Below are positions 13,929-21,772 of a DNA stretch of 26,378 bases, piece by piece (the stretch's first letter is position 1; every line of letters starts with the position of its first letter). The notes beneath the pieces are model-generated. The model was given only the letters and a program-made list of their open reading frames with translations. It was not told the origin of the DNA and ran no database searches. The translations under genes and the position numbers were made by a program. The DNA comes from Candidatus Woesearchaeota archaeon (lineage in GTDB: Archaea > Nanobdellota > Nanobdellia > Woesearchaeales > ARS49). Location: NCBI GenBank assembly GCA_019323575.1, contig JAHWHB010000042.1, forward strand, positions 1 through 26,378, read 5' to 3'.

Positions 13929-14507
13929 ATGAGTTTTAAAGATGCATACATGCGGCATTCAGCACGGCCACAAGAACTATTCGGCACAGAAGCCAAAGAT
14001 TGCGAGTTCACGCTCTACTGCAACGAAGGATGTTATTATCTCAAAGGCCAAGGGCCTCCAGAACCAATGCTCGACTTCTTCCTCATATTACATCATTTCT
14101 CATCCAAAGAGTCAAGATTTATAACATTTGTACACTCCGAGCTAGGACACTTTTTAAGAAAAAAGGGCGCACCATCCTTATCTGACAGCCACAACCATTA
14201 CATAATAACAAGAGAACAACTGCAAGACGTAAGAGCGAATGTAAAACACTTATATTATTCCAAAAAAGAAGTAGACTTTGGAACTATGCCCTGGCAGATA
14301 GTAACTTTGCCTCCTGGCATCAAAGATGAACAGGTTGAGTTTTCAATGCTTAAAGAATCCCCGCTTAGAGTCGGACTTCCGCCAGCAGGGCAATCCCGTT
14401 ACGACCTCGTAAACAGATTAACAGACGGGCAAGAAATCCATCAAGTTACTGCAATAGATTTTGCAATAAAAAGCTGGAGAGCAGGAATATACGATAAATT
14501 ACAATGA
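13929..14507 (+). CDS. hypothetical protein, first of two tandem paralogues
   Basis: This 192-residue soluble protein has no signal peptide or membrane segment. A GGGGTGGG Shine-Dalgarno site at 13918-13925 supports the start. Motifs shared with the next gene are a hydrophobic strand-helix DFFLILHHF, KKG before a Tyr, a R-x-QL helix, MPWQIVTLP followed by a VEFSML strand, and a final AIDFAIKSWRAG. The sequence looks alpha/beta, with a repeated strand pattern. No family is recognised and no catalytic cluster stands out. It overlaps the next gene by 4 bases (ATGA), so the two products are probably made together and may pair. Confidence 0.72.
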   Translation: MSFKDAYMRHSARPQELFGTEAKDCEFTLYCNEGCYYLKGQGPPEPMLDFFLILHHFSSKESRFITFVHSELGHFLRKKGAPSLSDSHNHYIITREQLQDVRANVKHLYYSKKEVDFGTMPWQIVTLPPGIKDEQVEFSMLKESPLRVGLPPAGQSRYDLVNRLTDGQEIHQVTAIDFAIKSWRAGIYDKLQ

Positions 14508-15175
14508 AAAACATACTGAACCATTGGCACGAAATGTATTTTCTCATGCTGTCACAATTCAAAGCAGAAGATTATCCGTGCAGCAAAGAGCTAGAGTACA
14601 ACGGCAGAGAATTAATAATAGATTTTGACAAAGACGCACCAAAAGATGAACCCTGGATGCACAGCGCAAAAATAAGATTAAGAGGGCCAAGCGAAGAAAT
14701 AATACTATTATTCCTGATAACAAACCGTTTCACACAAATGTCATACGAATTTGAAATACAAGGAGCTCCAAAAGCCCTTGAAGCCTGGCAAAAAAAAGGA
14801 ATGGAGCCGGGCAAAGGCTACGACGGAAGACAATACGTCAAAGCAAGAGAAGACCAGCTAAAAGAACTATGGCAAAAACAATTCAAAACAGGAGGATTAG
14901 AAGCCGCTGCTTTAATAGAAAGAGTGCCATGGAGAATAGAAGCAGTGCCAATGGAATACACTATGCATTTTTCAGTAAGCCATGATTATTTCCCACTAAA
15001 AACAGAACTATGGGACCAAACAAAAACAGGATGCGACCATGAAATAACAAGCCTAATAGTAGGAAACCACAACAAAATAAGCCTACAACTCCGCAGTCTA
15101 GACTATGCACTCGAAGCCTGGAAAGGACACGTTACCGGAACAACAAAACTGCCAAAATATATGGGGTTGGATTAA
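14504..15175 (+). CDS. hypothetical protein, second tandem paralogue
   Basis: This 223-residue soluble protein is a divergent relative of the preceding one. It has IILLFLITNRF, WQKKG followed by Y.KAREDQLKEL, VPWRIEAVPMEYTMHFSV and SLDYALEAWKG at equivalent places. It has more Trp and charged residues and a longer middle. No known domain is recognised. Its ATG overlaps the upstream stop. The prepilin peptidase gene follows after 43 bases, so all three may be one transcript, but nothing in the protein itself points to pili. Confidence 0.72.
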   Translation: MKNILNHWHEMYFLMLSQFKAEDYPCSKELEYNGRELIIDFDKDAPKDEPWMHSAKIRLRGPSEEIILLFLITNRFTQMSYEFEIQGAPKALEAWQKKGMEPGKGYDGRQYVKAREDQLKELWQKQFKTGGLEAAALIERVPWRIEAVPMEYTMHFSVSHDYFPLKTELWDQTKTGCDHEITSLIVGNHNKISLQLRSLDYALEAWKGHVTGTTKLPKYMGLD

Positions 15176-15218
15176 TTCTAACAAAGAATTAATAAGAAAT
15201 AAAACAAACACACAAAAA

Positions 15219-16073
15219 ATGCTTGAAACAACACTAATAATAGTAAGCCTAGCAGTTCTAATAATAGCAACAATAACAGATTTGAAAACATACGAGGTGC
15301 CGGACTGGCTAAACTATGCAGGAATCACAGCAGGAATAGGAATACACTTAATATTCTCTTTACAGCAATGGAGCTGGTGGCCAATAGCATCCTCACTAAT
15401 AGGACTGGCAATAACATTCGGACTAGCAAGCCTGATGTTCTACACAGGACAATGGGGAGGAGGAGACGCAAAACTCCTAATGGCAATGGGAGCACTAATA
15501 GGATTCCAAGCAGACAAAATGGCATTCGGAACAAGCTACCTCATCAATTTAGTATTCATAGGAGGAGCATGGGGACTATTATATAGTGCAAGCCTCGCAA
15601 TAAGAAACATCAAAAACTTCTGGAAAACATACAAAAAAACACTACACGAAAAAACATACAAAAAACTAAGAATAACAACAATCATAACAGTAATAATACT
15701 AATAATAATGACATTCCTATTCAAAGAGTACAGACTGGAAATACTAATACTGGCAATAATAACATACGCGCTAACCCACATAGCAATATTCATCAAAAGC
15801 ACAGAACAAAGCTGCATGCACAAATTGATAACACCAGACAAACTAACAGAAGGAGACTGGCTGTTAAAACCAGTAACAGCAGGCAAACAAAAAATAATGC
15901 CAAACAAACTAGGGCTGGAACAAGAACAAGTAGACACGATAAAAAAACTCTACGCGCAAAAGAAAATAGAAAAAGTACTCGTAAAATACGGAATACCATT
16001 CGCACCAGCATTCCTAATAGCATTCATAACAACAATAATCTGGAACAACATCGTACTTGCAATTCTCTTTTAG
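15219..16073 (+). CDS. A24 prepilin/preflagellin peptidase
   Basis: This 284-residue membrane aspartic protease removes class III signal peptides from archaeal pilins. The two catalytic Asp are visible: D21 in ITDLKTYEVPDW and D83 in GGGDAKLLMAMGA. About seven membrane helices are seen, plus a soluble segment (about 195-258, with EGDWLLKPV and KIMPNKLGL) before the last helix, as in longer archaeal A24 peptidases. The start MLETTLIIVS is chosen at the beginning of the first helix; a 38-codon upstream extension runs into the preceding gene. The likely substrate is the pilin-like protein at 18080. Confidence 0.9.
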   Translation: MLETTLIIVSLAVLIIATITDLKTYEVPDWLNYAGITAGIGIHLIFSLQQWSWWPIASSLIGLAITFGLASLMFYTGQWGGGDAKLLMAMGALIGFQADKMAFGTSYLINLVFIGGAWGLLYSASLAIRNIKNFWKTYKKTLHEKTYKKLRITTIITVIILIIMTFLFKEYRLEILILAIITYALTHIAIFIKSTEQSCMHKLITPDKLTEGDWLLKPVTAGKQKIMPNKLGLEQEQVDTIKKLYAQKKIEKVLVKYGIPFAPAFLIAFITTIIWNNIVLAILF

Positions 16074-16116
16074 TTAAGACAAAACTTTATAAGCTACAAA
16101 AAACAAACATAACAAC

Positions 16117-16221
16117 ATGGTGTTAGAACATGAATTCATAGTCATGATAGGACTTCTAACCATGTTTTCAATAGTAGCGATAATCCTAAAAACACTAAAA
16201 ACAAGACTGTTCAGCATTTAG
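16117..16221 (+). CDS. 34-residue single-span membrane peptide
   Basis: The product has an acidic start (MVLEHEF), one hydrophobic helix (IVMIGLLTMFSIVAIIL) and a basic end (KTLKTRLFSI), the topology of a small N-out/C-in membrane peptide. A clear TATA box (CTTTATAAGC, 16085-16094) lies about 27 bases before the ATG, which supports a leaderless message. Its last 11 bases overlap the 3' end of the convergent TraB-like gene. No family is recognised. Confidence 0.6.
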   Translation: MVLEHEFIVMIGLLTMFSIVAIILKTLKTRLFSI

Positions 16222-16906
16222 ATTGGGCTGAAACTTTATTTACTCTTTCAATTTCATAATTTTTCCTTGCATAGTTAAGAGCATGACTATATCCAACAAC
16301 AAGTATGCCTTTGCTTGACAAATTTTCAAATGGCCCCTCAAATCGTTCAACTTCTTCCAACATATATCTCTCCCTCTGCCTGAACATAATATCATAAGCA
16401 GCATCAGGATACTTATTTGCTCCAAGAACAGACAAGATATGTTGAATTTTGGTCCTAAATGGCAGCCTCATCAGCTTTTGCGCAACAACATGATTAGGCA
16501 TATCGACCAAATAAATTCTCTTGCCCTTTTTCCTAGCAAAATTGTGGCAAAAAAGAAATTCACAATCATCAACATCTCTGCCGCCGCCCACAACCTTATT
16601 ATGTTCAGATACAGTCCATTCATTCAAATAAATAAAAACATTCAAATATAAAGCGTTAAGCAAGTCACAATAAAGAATCCCTTCTCTAGAGAATCTTGTT
16701 TTTACCTTGCGATGTCTAACATCAAAAAAAGAATTCAGCCTCACATCATCATACTCCAATGCAACAAAATCACTTTCGTCAATCAAAGATTCAAGCCTGC
16801 TTTTATCCTCTTCATTCAAAGCATGAAAAGTACCAACTATAGTCAGATTAGAAGAAGATGAATAAGGAAACGCCAATAATCTGCCTTTTTCAGCGACCAA
16901 TTTCAT
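16211..16906 (-). CDS. TraB/GumN-like protein
   Basis: This 231-residue soluble protein shows the scattered motifs of the TraB/PrgY superfamily. They are LTIVGTFHALNEED near the start (GTFH 25-28), a VALEYD strand (48-53), RQRERYMLEEV (176-186, like the RD..M segment) and VVGYSHALNY at 203-212 (like VGxGH). Conserved Gly-His and Glu positions of this fold are thought to form a metal or catalytic site, and family roles range from pheromone shutdown to putative peptidase. The match is by motif order only, so it is moderate. It is the third gene of an operon behind the two HIT proteins, 4 bases after the second. Confidence 0.6.
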   Translation of the reverse strand: MKLVAEKGRLLAFPYSSSSNLTIVGTFHALNEEDKSRLESLIDESDFVALEYDDVRLNSFFDVRHRKVKTRFSREGILYCDLLNALYLNVFIYLNEWTVSEHNKVVGGGRDVDDCEFLFCHNFARKKGKRIYLVDMPNHVVAQKLMRLPFRTKIQHILSVLGANKYPDAAYDIMFRQRERYMLEEVERFEGPFENLSSKGILVVGYSHALNYARKNYEIERVNKVSAQSKC

Positions 16907-16910
16907 AAGC

Positions 16911-17420
16911 CTAAGGAATCCTTCTCAAAGCCTTCAAACGATAATCCTCCTTGACTTCTTCAGCCTTAGGAATCTCAATTGGTTTTGCCTTCTCCTGTTC
17001 AAACAAGCCAACATTCTTGGTCTCATCCTTAATCTTGCTCTCCAAAGAAGACAACTCCTCCTCAGGAGCAGGCTTAGGATTCCAGCCAATAGGCACATTA
17101 TCATTCTCAAAACGAGGCAAAACATGAATCATAGTATGATTGTGACGCTGGCCGGCAGAAGGACCATTCTCAACAAGAAGATTAGTCCCCTGAGCGCCAA
17201 GCCCCTCGAAAACAGCAGTACTAATCTTATTGGCAACCTTAAACATATCAGAGACAACAAAATCAGGCACGGTCTCAAGAATAGGAGAATGAGACTTAGG
17301 AAGAACAATCACGTGACCAGGAACAGAAGGCTCAGGAGAAAACATAGCAAAAACCTTCTCATCCTCAAACACCATATTAGACTTCTTCTCAATAAAACCG
17401 CAAAAAATACACTCGCTCAT
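16911..17420 (-). CDS. HIT-family protein lacking the middle His (copy 2)
   Basis: This 169-residue histidine-triad fold protein has an N-terminal CIFC knuckle, then VPGHVIVLPKSH and the triad region AGQRHNHTMIHVLPR. Aligned to HxHxHxxPR, the first and third His are kept but the middle, nucleophilic His is Met. Normal HIT proteins hydrolyse nucleotide phosphoramidates or dinucleotides through that His, so activity must be altered or absent. A charged C-terminal tail (EEELSSLESKIKDE...) extends beyond the domain. It overlaps the upstream HIT gene by 4 bases (ATGA). Confidence 0.88.
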   Translation of the reverse strand: MSECIFCGFIEKKSNMVFEDEKVFAMFSPEPSVPGHVIVLPKSHSPILETVPDFVVSDMFKVANKISTAVFEGLGAQGTNLLVENGPSAGQRHNHTMIHVLPRFENDNVPIGWNPKPAPEEELSSLESKIKDETKNVGLFEQEKAKPIEIPKAEEVKEDYRLKALRRIP

Positions 17421-17986
17421 TTTGACAAGAACTCCGCAATCTCATCAAGATCCAACTTCTTATCAGGCTCTTCAACAGGCTCAGGCTTCTCAACAGGCTT
17501 CTCTTCCTTCTCAACAGGTTTCTCCTTAGTCTTGGGCAGATTGACCTCAACACCAAACTGCTTGCCAACAGCAGCAGCAAGCTTGGCAGAAACCTCGCCA
17601 AGCATCTTCTCATCAAACTTTCCAGGAGAGGGCTGCAAAGCAACACCATCATCAGGAGAACGAGGAATAATATGAAGCAGGAAATGAGGGGCGCGCTGAC
17701 CGGCAGCAACACCATTCGCAACAAAAACACTGGTGCCCTCAGCCTTCAAAGCACGAATCAAAGCATGACTCAACTGCTTAGAAATCATGCCAAGATGACC
17801 AACAAGCTCATCAGACATCTGAGGCATAACAGCAACGTGCTCCTTAGGAATAACCAAAATATGACCGGGAGAAGCAGGATTAATATCAAGAACAGCAGTC
17901 ACCTTAGCATCTTCATACACCTTTTTCGCAGGAATCTTGCCAGAAGCAATATGACAAAAAACACACTGCTGTTGTTCACCATTCAT
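17417..17986 (-). CDS. HIT-family protein lacking the middle His (copy 1)
   Basis: This 189-residue protein has the knuckle CVFCHIASGKIPA, KVYEDAKVTAVLDINPASPGH and the triad region AGQRAPHFLLHIIPR, in which the middle His is Leu. The tail carries KPVEKEEKPVEKPEPVEEP, a low-complexity linker, and a final helix LDLDEIAEFLSK that could dock a partner. The start MNGEQQQ is chosen because the TATA-like ATATAAAA (18009-18016 on the plus strand) is about 26 bases upstream, giving a leaderless message; the ATG four codons earlier would be outside it. It leads the HIT-HIT-TraB operon. Confidence 0.88.
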   Translation of the reverse strand: MNGEQQQCVFCHIASGKIPAKKVYEDAKVTAVLDINPASPGHILVIPKEHVAVMPQMSDELVGHLGMISKQLSHALIRALKAEGTSVFVANGVAAGQRAPHFLLHIIPRSPDDGVALQPSPGKFDEKMLGEVSAKLAAAVGKQFGVEVNLPKTKEKPVEKEEKPVEKPEPVEEPDKKLDLDEIAEFLSK

Positions 17987-18079
17987 AAAACAACACAAAT
18001 AAAGCCGGATATAAAAAGATTTAGCACCAAAAACTATTTAAATAGCATAAAACACTTAATACAAAAAAAGCGGTGAAAG

Positions 18080-18574
18080 ATGAGATTATTTAAATCACGA
18101 AGAGGAATCACACCATTAGTAGCAACAATACTACTCATAGCATTCTCAGTAGGACTAGGCGCATTAGTAATGAGCTGGGGAGAAGAATACATAGAAGAAA
18201 AAGCAGAATTCGTACAAGGAACAGCAGAAATAAAATCAGGATGCGACCTAGCAAAAATCAGCATCATCAACATAAACGGAGTGCCGCAAGCCTGCTTCAC
18301 AGAAAACGGAATACAACTATGGATAGACAACGGACCGGACGTAGAACTCTACAACATCCACGCAAGAATAGTAGGAGCAGAAGGAATAGACACAAAAGAG
18401 GAAATACTCAAAGAACCGCTCCTAAAAGCAAACGCAGTAAACGCGATAATCCCAGTAGACTCATCAATAATGCCAATAAGACAGGTAAAACTCACACCAA
18501 AAATATGGACAGGGAAAGCAGTAGCGCTATGCGGCCAAGGAGCAATAACACTTGAGCAATTAAGACCCTGCTAA
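18080..18574 (+). CDS. type IV pilin-like protein (class III signal peptide)
   Basis: This 164-residue exported protein has the archaeal pilin N-terminus KSRRGITPLVATILLIAFSV. Cleavage is expected after Gly9, leaving the hydrophobic helix as assembly scaffold. The globular part has C55, C72, C151 and C164 that could form disulfides, and it is predicted to be beta-rich. A GGTGA Shine-Dalgarno site at 18072-18076 fixes the start, with a TATA-like box near 18032-18043. The A24 peptidase at 15219 is the probable processing enzyme. No pilus ATPase or platform gene is in the window, so whether it forms a pilus or is a minor surface subunit is open. Confidence 0.88.
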   Translation: MRLFKSRRGITPLVATILLIAFSVGLGALVMSWGEEYIEEKAEFVQGTAEIKSGCDLAKISIININGVPQACFTENGIQLWIDNGPDVELYNIHARIVGAEGIDTKEEILKEPLLKANAVNAIIPVDSSIMPIRQVKLTPKIWTGKAVALCGQGAITLEQLRPC

Positions 18575-19173
18575 ATAAAATCAGAAAAAACCCAACTTCT
18601 CAAACGAGCAGCAGTCTTACCAAACAACCAAGAAACCATCTCCTCAACAGTAGACTCAGGAGCAGCAAACAAAAACACAGCATCACGACGCTCATTACAA
18701 AAATTCAAAGAACAAAAACCGCCAGAAACTACCTTGTTAGTCAAAGACAAAACATTATTAGAACTCTCAAACACCTCAAAAGGACGGGACAAACTAACAT
18801 CATGATTAAAAGTAGAACTGTCGGAAACACCCTCAAGACGAACACCAACATCATTCTTAACAAGATGATTATCATTCAAAAAAACCTTGGAAGAATTCTC
18901 AACAAAAAAACCAACATCATAATTAACAAGACGACAGCCAATAACAGTCACATTGGCTGAATCTGTGATAGTAATGCCCCTGCCGCCAGACCAACTCTTC
19001 AACACAGCGCCATTACAATTAACAACAATATTGCTGCCGGAAACAAAAATACCGTGATCAAGATAGAAAACATCAGTACACAAATCAACAGAACTATCAA
19101 ACAAAGCACCATCGCCAGGAGAGACACAAGCCAATGCAACCGGCATTACTAACAAAAAAACCCATAACTTCAT
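18571..19173 (-). CDS. secreted parallel beta-helix (NosD-like) protein without anchor
   Basis: This 200-residue protein has a signal peptide (MKLWVFLLVMPVALACVSPG). Right-handed beta-helix repeats (GITITDSANVTVIGCRLVNYDVGFFVENSSKVFLND and similar rungs) run from about 45 to 135, as in NosD/CASH carbohydrate-binding folds. After the rungs comes FCSLNFCNERRDAV, shared with the upstream paralogue. The C-terminus is amphipathic, not a clear membrane anchor. A GAGGT Shine-Dalgarno site precedes the start. It is the third gene of the operon and its stop overlaps the pilin stop region (18571-18574). The function is probably surface glycan binding or a structural role. Confidence 0.8.
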   Translation of the reverse strand: MKLWVFLLVMPVALACVSPGDGALFDSSVDLCTDVFYLDHGIFVSGSNIVVNCNGAVLKSWSGGRGITITDSANVTVIGCRLVNYDVGFFVENSSKVFLNDNHLVKNDVGVRLEGVSDSSTFNHDVSLSRPFEVFESSNNVLSLTNKVVSGGFCSLNFCNERRDAVFLFAAPESTVEEMVSWLFGKTAARLRSWVFSDFI

Positions 19174-19191
19174 GGAAACCTCTTTTTTTGA

Positions 19192-19983
19192 TTATTTCTT
19201 AAAACGAAAGACAATAAACGCAACAAAATATAACACGATATAGATGAACAATTTAGCAGCAAAGGACAGATTAGTTTTTTCAATCTTTTTCTCAACAGGC
19301 TTCTCAGGCTCTGCAAACTGCTCCTTGACTTCCTTCTCAGCCTGCTCAACAATCTCCTCAGCAGTCTTAACAGGCACTTTCTCAACAACAGGAGCTACAA
19401 CAGGAGCACAATCCGCATCAGTCTGAGCAGAACACTTCTTACTGCAGTAAAAATCACCAGACTCACAAGGATTCATGTCACGATACTCATTACAAGCATT
19501 AAAATCACAAAAATTACGCTCAACATCCTTATTGCCAAACATCACAATGTTATATTTACTGTTAATAGCAGAAACAGCAAGCTGGAAACTCTTATCACTA
19601 TTACCACGAATAACATTCTCAAAAGAATCAAGCATACGAATACCAATACGATTCTTCAAAACAGCATTCTTCTCAATCAACGAATTAGTAACATTCTTCA
19701 AATAAATACCCTGAGTAAAAGTAAGAACATTACAATTTCTAATAGTAACATTATCAGCATTCTCAACACGCAAACCAATCTCAGAAGAGCCAACAGTGCC
19801 CCTCAAAACACCAGTGCCGCAATCAACAACAAAATTGCTGCCAGTAACAGTAATACCATTAGGAACATCATAAGTAGCGGAACAAAAAAGAACACTCTTA
19901 TCAATAACCATGCCGTCGGTAGCCTCGATACACTGGGCTACAGCAAACGAAGACAATAGTATTACAATAATTATCCACTTCAT
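19192..19983 (-). CDS. membrane-anchored parallel beta-helix (NosD-like) protein
   Basis: This 263-residue exported protein has a signal peptide (MKWIIIVILLSSFAVAQC). Beta-helix rungs (GLRVENADNVTIRNCNVLTF, GIYLKNVTNSLIEKNAVLKN, GIRMLDSFENVIRGN) span about 40-150. A Cys-rich knot NFCDFNACNEYRD...CESGDFYCSKKC follows, then a Pro/Glu/Lys linker and a C-terminal membrane helix with a basic stop (about 243-263, ending FRFKK). The protein is thus displayed outside on a stalk. It is a paralogue of the downstream unanchored copy. Its ATG overlaps the stop of the 62-residue membrane protein by 4 bases. Confidence 0.82.
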   Translation of the reverse strand: MKWIIIVILLSSFAVAQCIEATDGMVIDKSVLFCSATYDVPNGITVTGSNFVVDCGTGVLRGTVGSSEIGLRVENADNVTIRNCNVLTFTQGIYLKNVTNSLIEKNAVLKNRIGIRMLDSFENVIRGNSDKSFQLAVSAINSKYNIVMFGNKDVERNFCDFNACNEYRDMNPCESGDFYCSKKCSAQTDADCAPVVAPVVEKVPVKTAEEIVEQAEKEVKEQFAEPEKPVEKKIEKTNLSFAAKLFIYIVLYFVAFIVFRFKK

Positions 19984-20168
19984 ATCTTATCCCAAAAAAC
20001 TGCCAGAACAGCAGGAATAACGATGAACAACACAATAGCAAGCACAGCAACAATCCAATCAAAACCATTCTCATAAAAATAAATACCCCAAAAACCATAA
20101 GGCAGAGCAACAAGAGGTATTATGAAGTCTTTCAACTGCCACCTCTTTGCAAACACATCTTTTTTCAT
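19980..20168 (-). CDS. small two-span membrane protein, 62 residues
   Basis: A charged N-terminus (MKKDVFAKRWQLKD) leads into two membrane segments (about 15-31 and 37-57). No family is recognised. A TATA-like CTTTTTAAT near 20193-20200 is about 28 bases upstream of the ATG, so it is probably leaderless. It is the first gene of the operon with the two beta-helix proteins, overlapping the next by ATGA, and may assist their export or assembly. Confidence 0.65.
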   Translation of the reverse strand: MKKDVFAKRWQLKDFIIPLVALPYGFWGIYFYENGFDWIVAVLAIVLFIVIPAVLAVFWDKI

Positions 20169-20206
20169 CAGGAAAACAAGGAAATAATACAGATTAAAAA
20201 GGTTTT

Positions 20207-20860
20207 CTAACGCGCTTCAACTTTCTCTTCCAAAAGCTTGCGAGGCAGCACCACTCCAGCAGCACGCAAGTAGGTGCCTGGATTTTTTTTAACCTCCTCA
20301 GCAATATCTAAATTTGGAAAAACGCGAATCTCAGTCTTCACCATAATAACATAAGGCTGTTTCGCGTGGTATTCAAGCGAAGGAGCGCCTTGAGCATACA
20401 TTGCAGGTCGATCTTTACCTTCAATTCCTTTTAAAGTAAGTTCCCTGCGGCTTTCAGTAAGCAATACTCCAATCTCTTCTTCAAAATCAAACCCGCCAAG
20501 AACCAATGAGTCTTTATGTTCTTCAAAAAGACCCCAAGGGGTTAATGAACTTTCAGTAAGAGGGGGGCAGACTGCACGCAAAGCAAAATCACGAAGAGCA
20601 CTTGGGGACTGGGTGGTTTCTTCAGGGAACAAATAAAATGTTTGACCGCCTGCATAGATTCTATCAATGGCATGTTCGCCTGCATAACTGAACGTAGTTG
20701 CGCCCCTATTAACAAGCGCCTTGATACTTTTTTCCACATCCTCTGGGTTAATTTCTTTATCTGGAGAAAATCTAACTCCTCTTTCAAGTTTCCGAAGCTG
20801 ATAAATAAGTTCATAAGTTTTTCTCATCCTTTGCTTAAGCTCATCCTTTAGATTATTCAT
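20207..20860 (-). CDS. hypothetical soluble protein, 217 residues
   Basis: The start MNNLKDELKQRMRKTYEL is selected because GGGGGTG lies about 7 bases upstream; a longer frame of 15 codons is rejected. Residues 1-30 form a charged helix. The rest looks alpha/beta with segments GEHAIDRIYAGGQTFYLFPEE, LVLGGFDFEEEIGVLL and QPYVIMVKTEIRVFPNLD. No signal peptide, membrane helix or recognised motif is seen. It is divergent from the NFACT-R gene. Codon third positions are less skewed toward T/G than in nearby minus-strand genes, which might hint at recent arrival. Confidence 0.7.
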   Translation of the reverse strand: MNNLKDELKQRMRKTYELIYQLRKLERGVRFSPDKEINPEDVEKSIKALVNRGATTFSYAGEHAIDRIYAGGQTFYLFPEETTQSPSALRDFALRAVCPPLTESSLTPWGLFEEHKDSLVLGGFDFEEEIGVLLTESRRELTLKGIEGKDRPAMYAQGAPSLEYHAKQPYVIMVKTEIRVFPNLDIAEEVKKNPGTYLRAAGVVLPRKLLEEKVEAR

Positions 20861-20993
20861 GTGCAACACCCCCTTTTTCAGGCAAAAAAATAAGAATAAA
20901 AGCATTTCTATCTTGCAATTGATAGTTTAGAAAAAAATAAGTCAATGTTAACTCGGTATATATTTAAATAAAGACCCATAATATACAGTTTCT

Positions 20994-21761
20994 ATGCAAA
21001 TAACAATCAACCTCAAGAAAAAACTGGAAAAAACAGCAAACGAGTACTTTGAACAAGCCAAAAAAACAAGAAAAAAAGCAGAAACAGCCAGAGCAATAGT
21101 CCAAAAATTCCAAAAAGAGCTGGAAGAACTGCAAAAAAACCACGTAGTAGAAGAAAAACAAGAAAAAAAAGAAAAAAGAACACCAGAATGGTATGAAAAA
21201 TTCAGATGGTTCATCAGCTCAGAAGGATTCCTGTGCATAGGAGGAAGAGACGCAACAAGCAACGAGATAATCATCAAAAAACACACAGAAAAAGACGACA
21301 TAGTATTCCACACAGAAGCACCAGGAAGCCCATTCTTCATAATAAAAACAAAAGGAAAAAAACCAACAGACATAACGAAACAAGAAACAGCAGACGCAAC
21401 AGCAAGCTTCTCAAAAGCATGGAAACTAGGAATAACAGCAACAGAAGTCTACTCAATCAACCCAGAACAAGTAAGCAAACAAGCACCAAGCGGAGAATAC
21501 ATGCCGAAAGGCGGATTCATGATAACAGGAAAAAGAACATACTACAACGGAACAGCAAAAATAGCAGTAGGAAAACTAGAAGACGGAAAAATAATGAGCG
21601 GGCCAGAAACAGCAGTAAAAACACACTGCAAAGAATACAGCATAGTAGAACAAGGAAGAGACAAACCAACAGACTGCGCCAAAAAAATAGCAAAAAAACT
21701 AAATGCAGAAATAGACGAAGTGCTAAAAACACTCCCAGGTGGAACATGCCAGGTAAAATAA
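20994..21761 (+). CDS. solo NFACT-R (DUF814) RNA-binding protein
   Basis: This 255-residue protein has an N-terminal coiled coil (about 5-50, KKKLEKTANEYFEQAKKTR). The NFACT-R domain begins at WYEKFRWFISSEGFLCIGGRDA (67-88) and continues through DIVFHTEAPGSPFFIIKTKG. In full-length RqcH/Tae2 this domain is the C-terminal half and binds tRNA on stalled 60S/50S subunits. Here the NFACT-N and HhH parts are missing, as in the eukaryotic CCDC25/Jlp2 type of solo protein. The role in ribosome-associated quality control is therefore inferred. The TATA region 20957-20971 sits about 27 bases before the ATG. A CRM-domain gene follows. Confidence 0.9.
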   Translation: MQITINLKKKLEKTANEYFEQAKKTRKKAETARAIVQKFQKELEELQKNHVVEEKQEKKEKRTPEWYEKFRWFISSEGFLCIGGRDATSNEIIIKKHTEKDDIVFHTEAPGSPFFIIKTKGKKPTDITKQETADATASFSKAWKLGITATEVYSINPEQVSKQAPSGEYMPKGGFMITGKRTYYNGTAKIAVGKLEDGKIMSGPETAVKTHCKEYSIVEQGRDKPTDCAKKIAKKLNAEIDEVLKTLPGGTCQVK

Positions 21762-21772
21762 ACCATCACCAA

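Noticed and set aside
17460..19330. shared 16-base string (TCTCAACAGGCTTCTC) in HIT copy 1 and the anchored beta-helix gene as a dispersed repeat
   Set aside because: Both encode Pro-Val-Glu-Lys linkers, so low-complexity codon repetition explains it.
20861..20993. possible small gene between the divergent orphan and the NFACT-R gene
   Set aside because: Only promoter-like A/T-rich sequence and the two start regions are visible.
21206..21772. long upstream extension of the CRM-domain gene
   Set aside because: It lies out of frame inside the NFACT-R gene and gives Arg/Asn/Lys-rich nonsense. Only the part after 21746 or 21773 resembles a protein.
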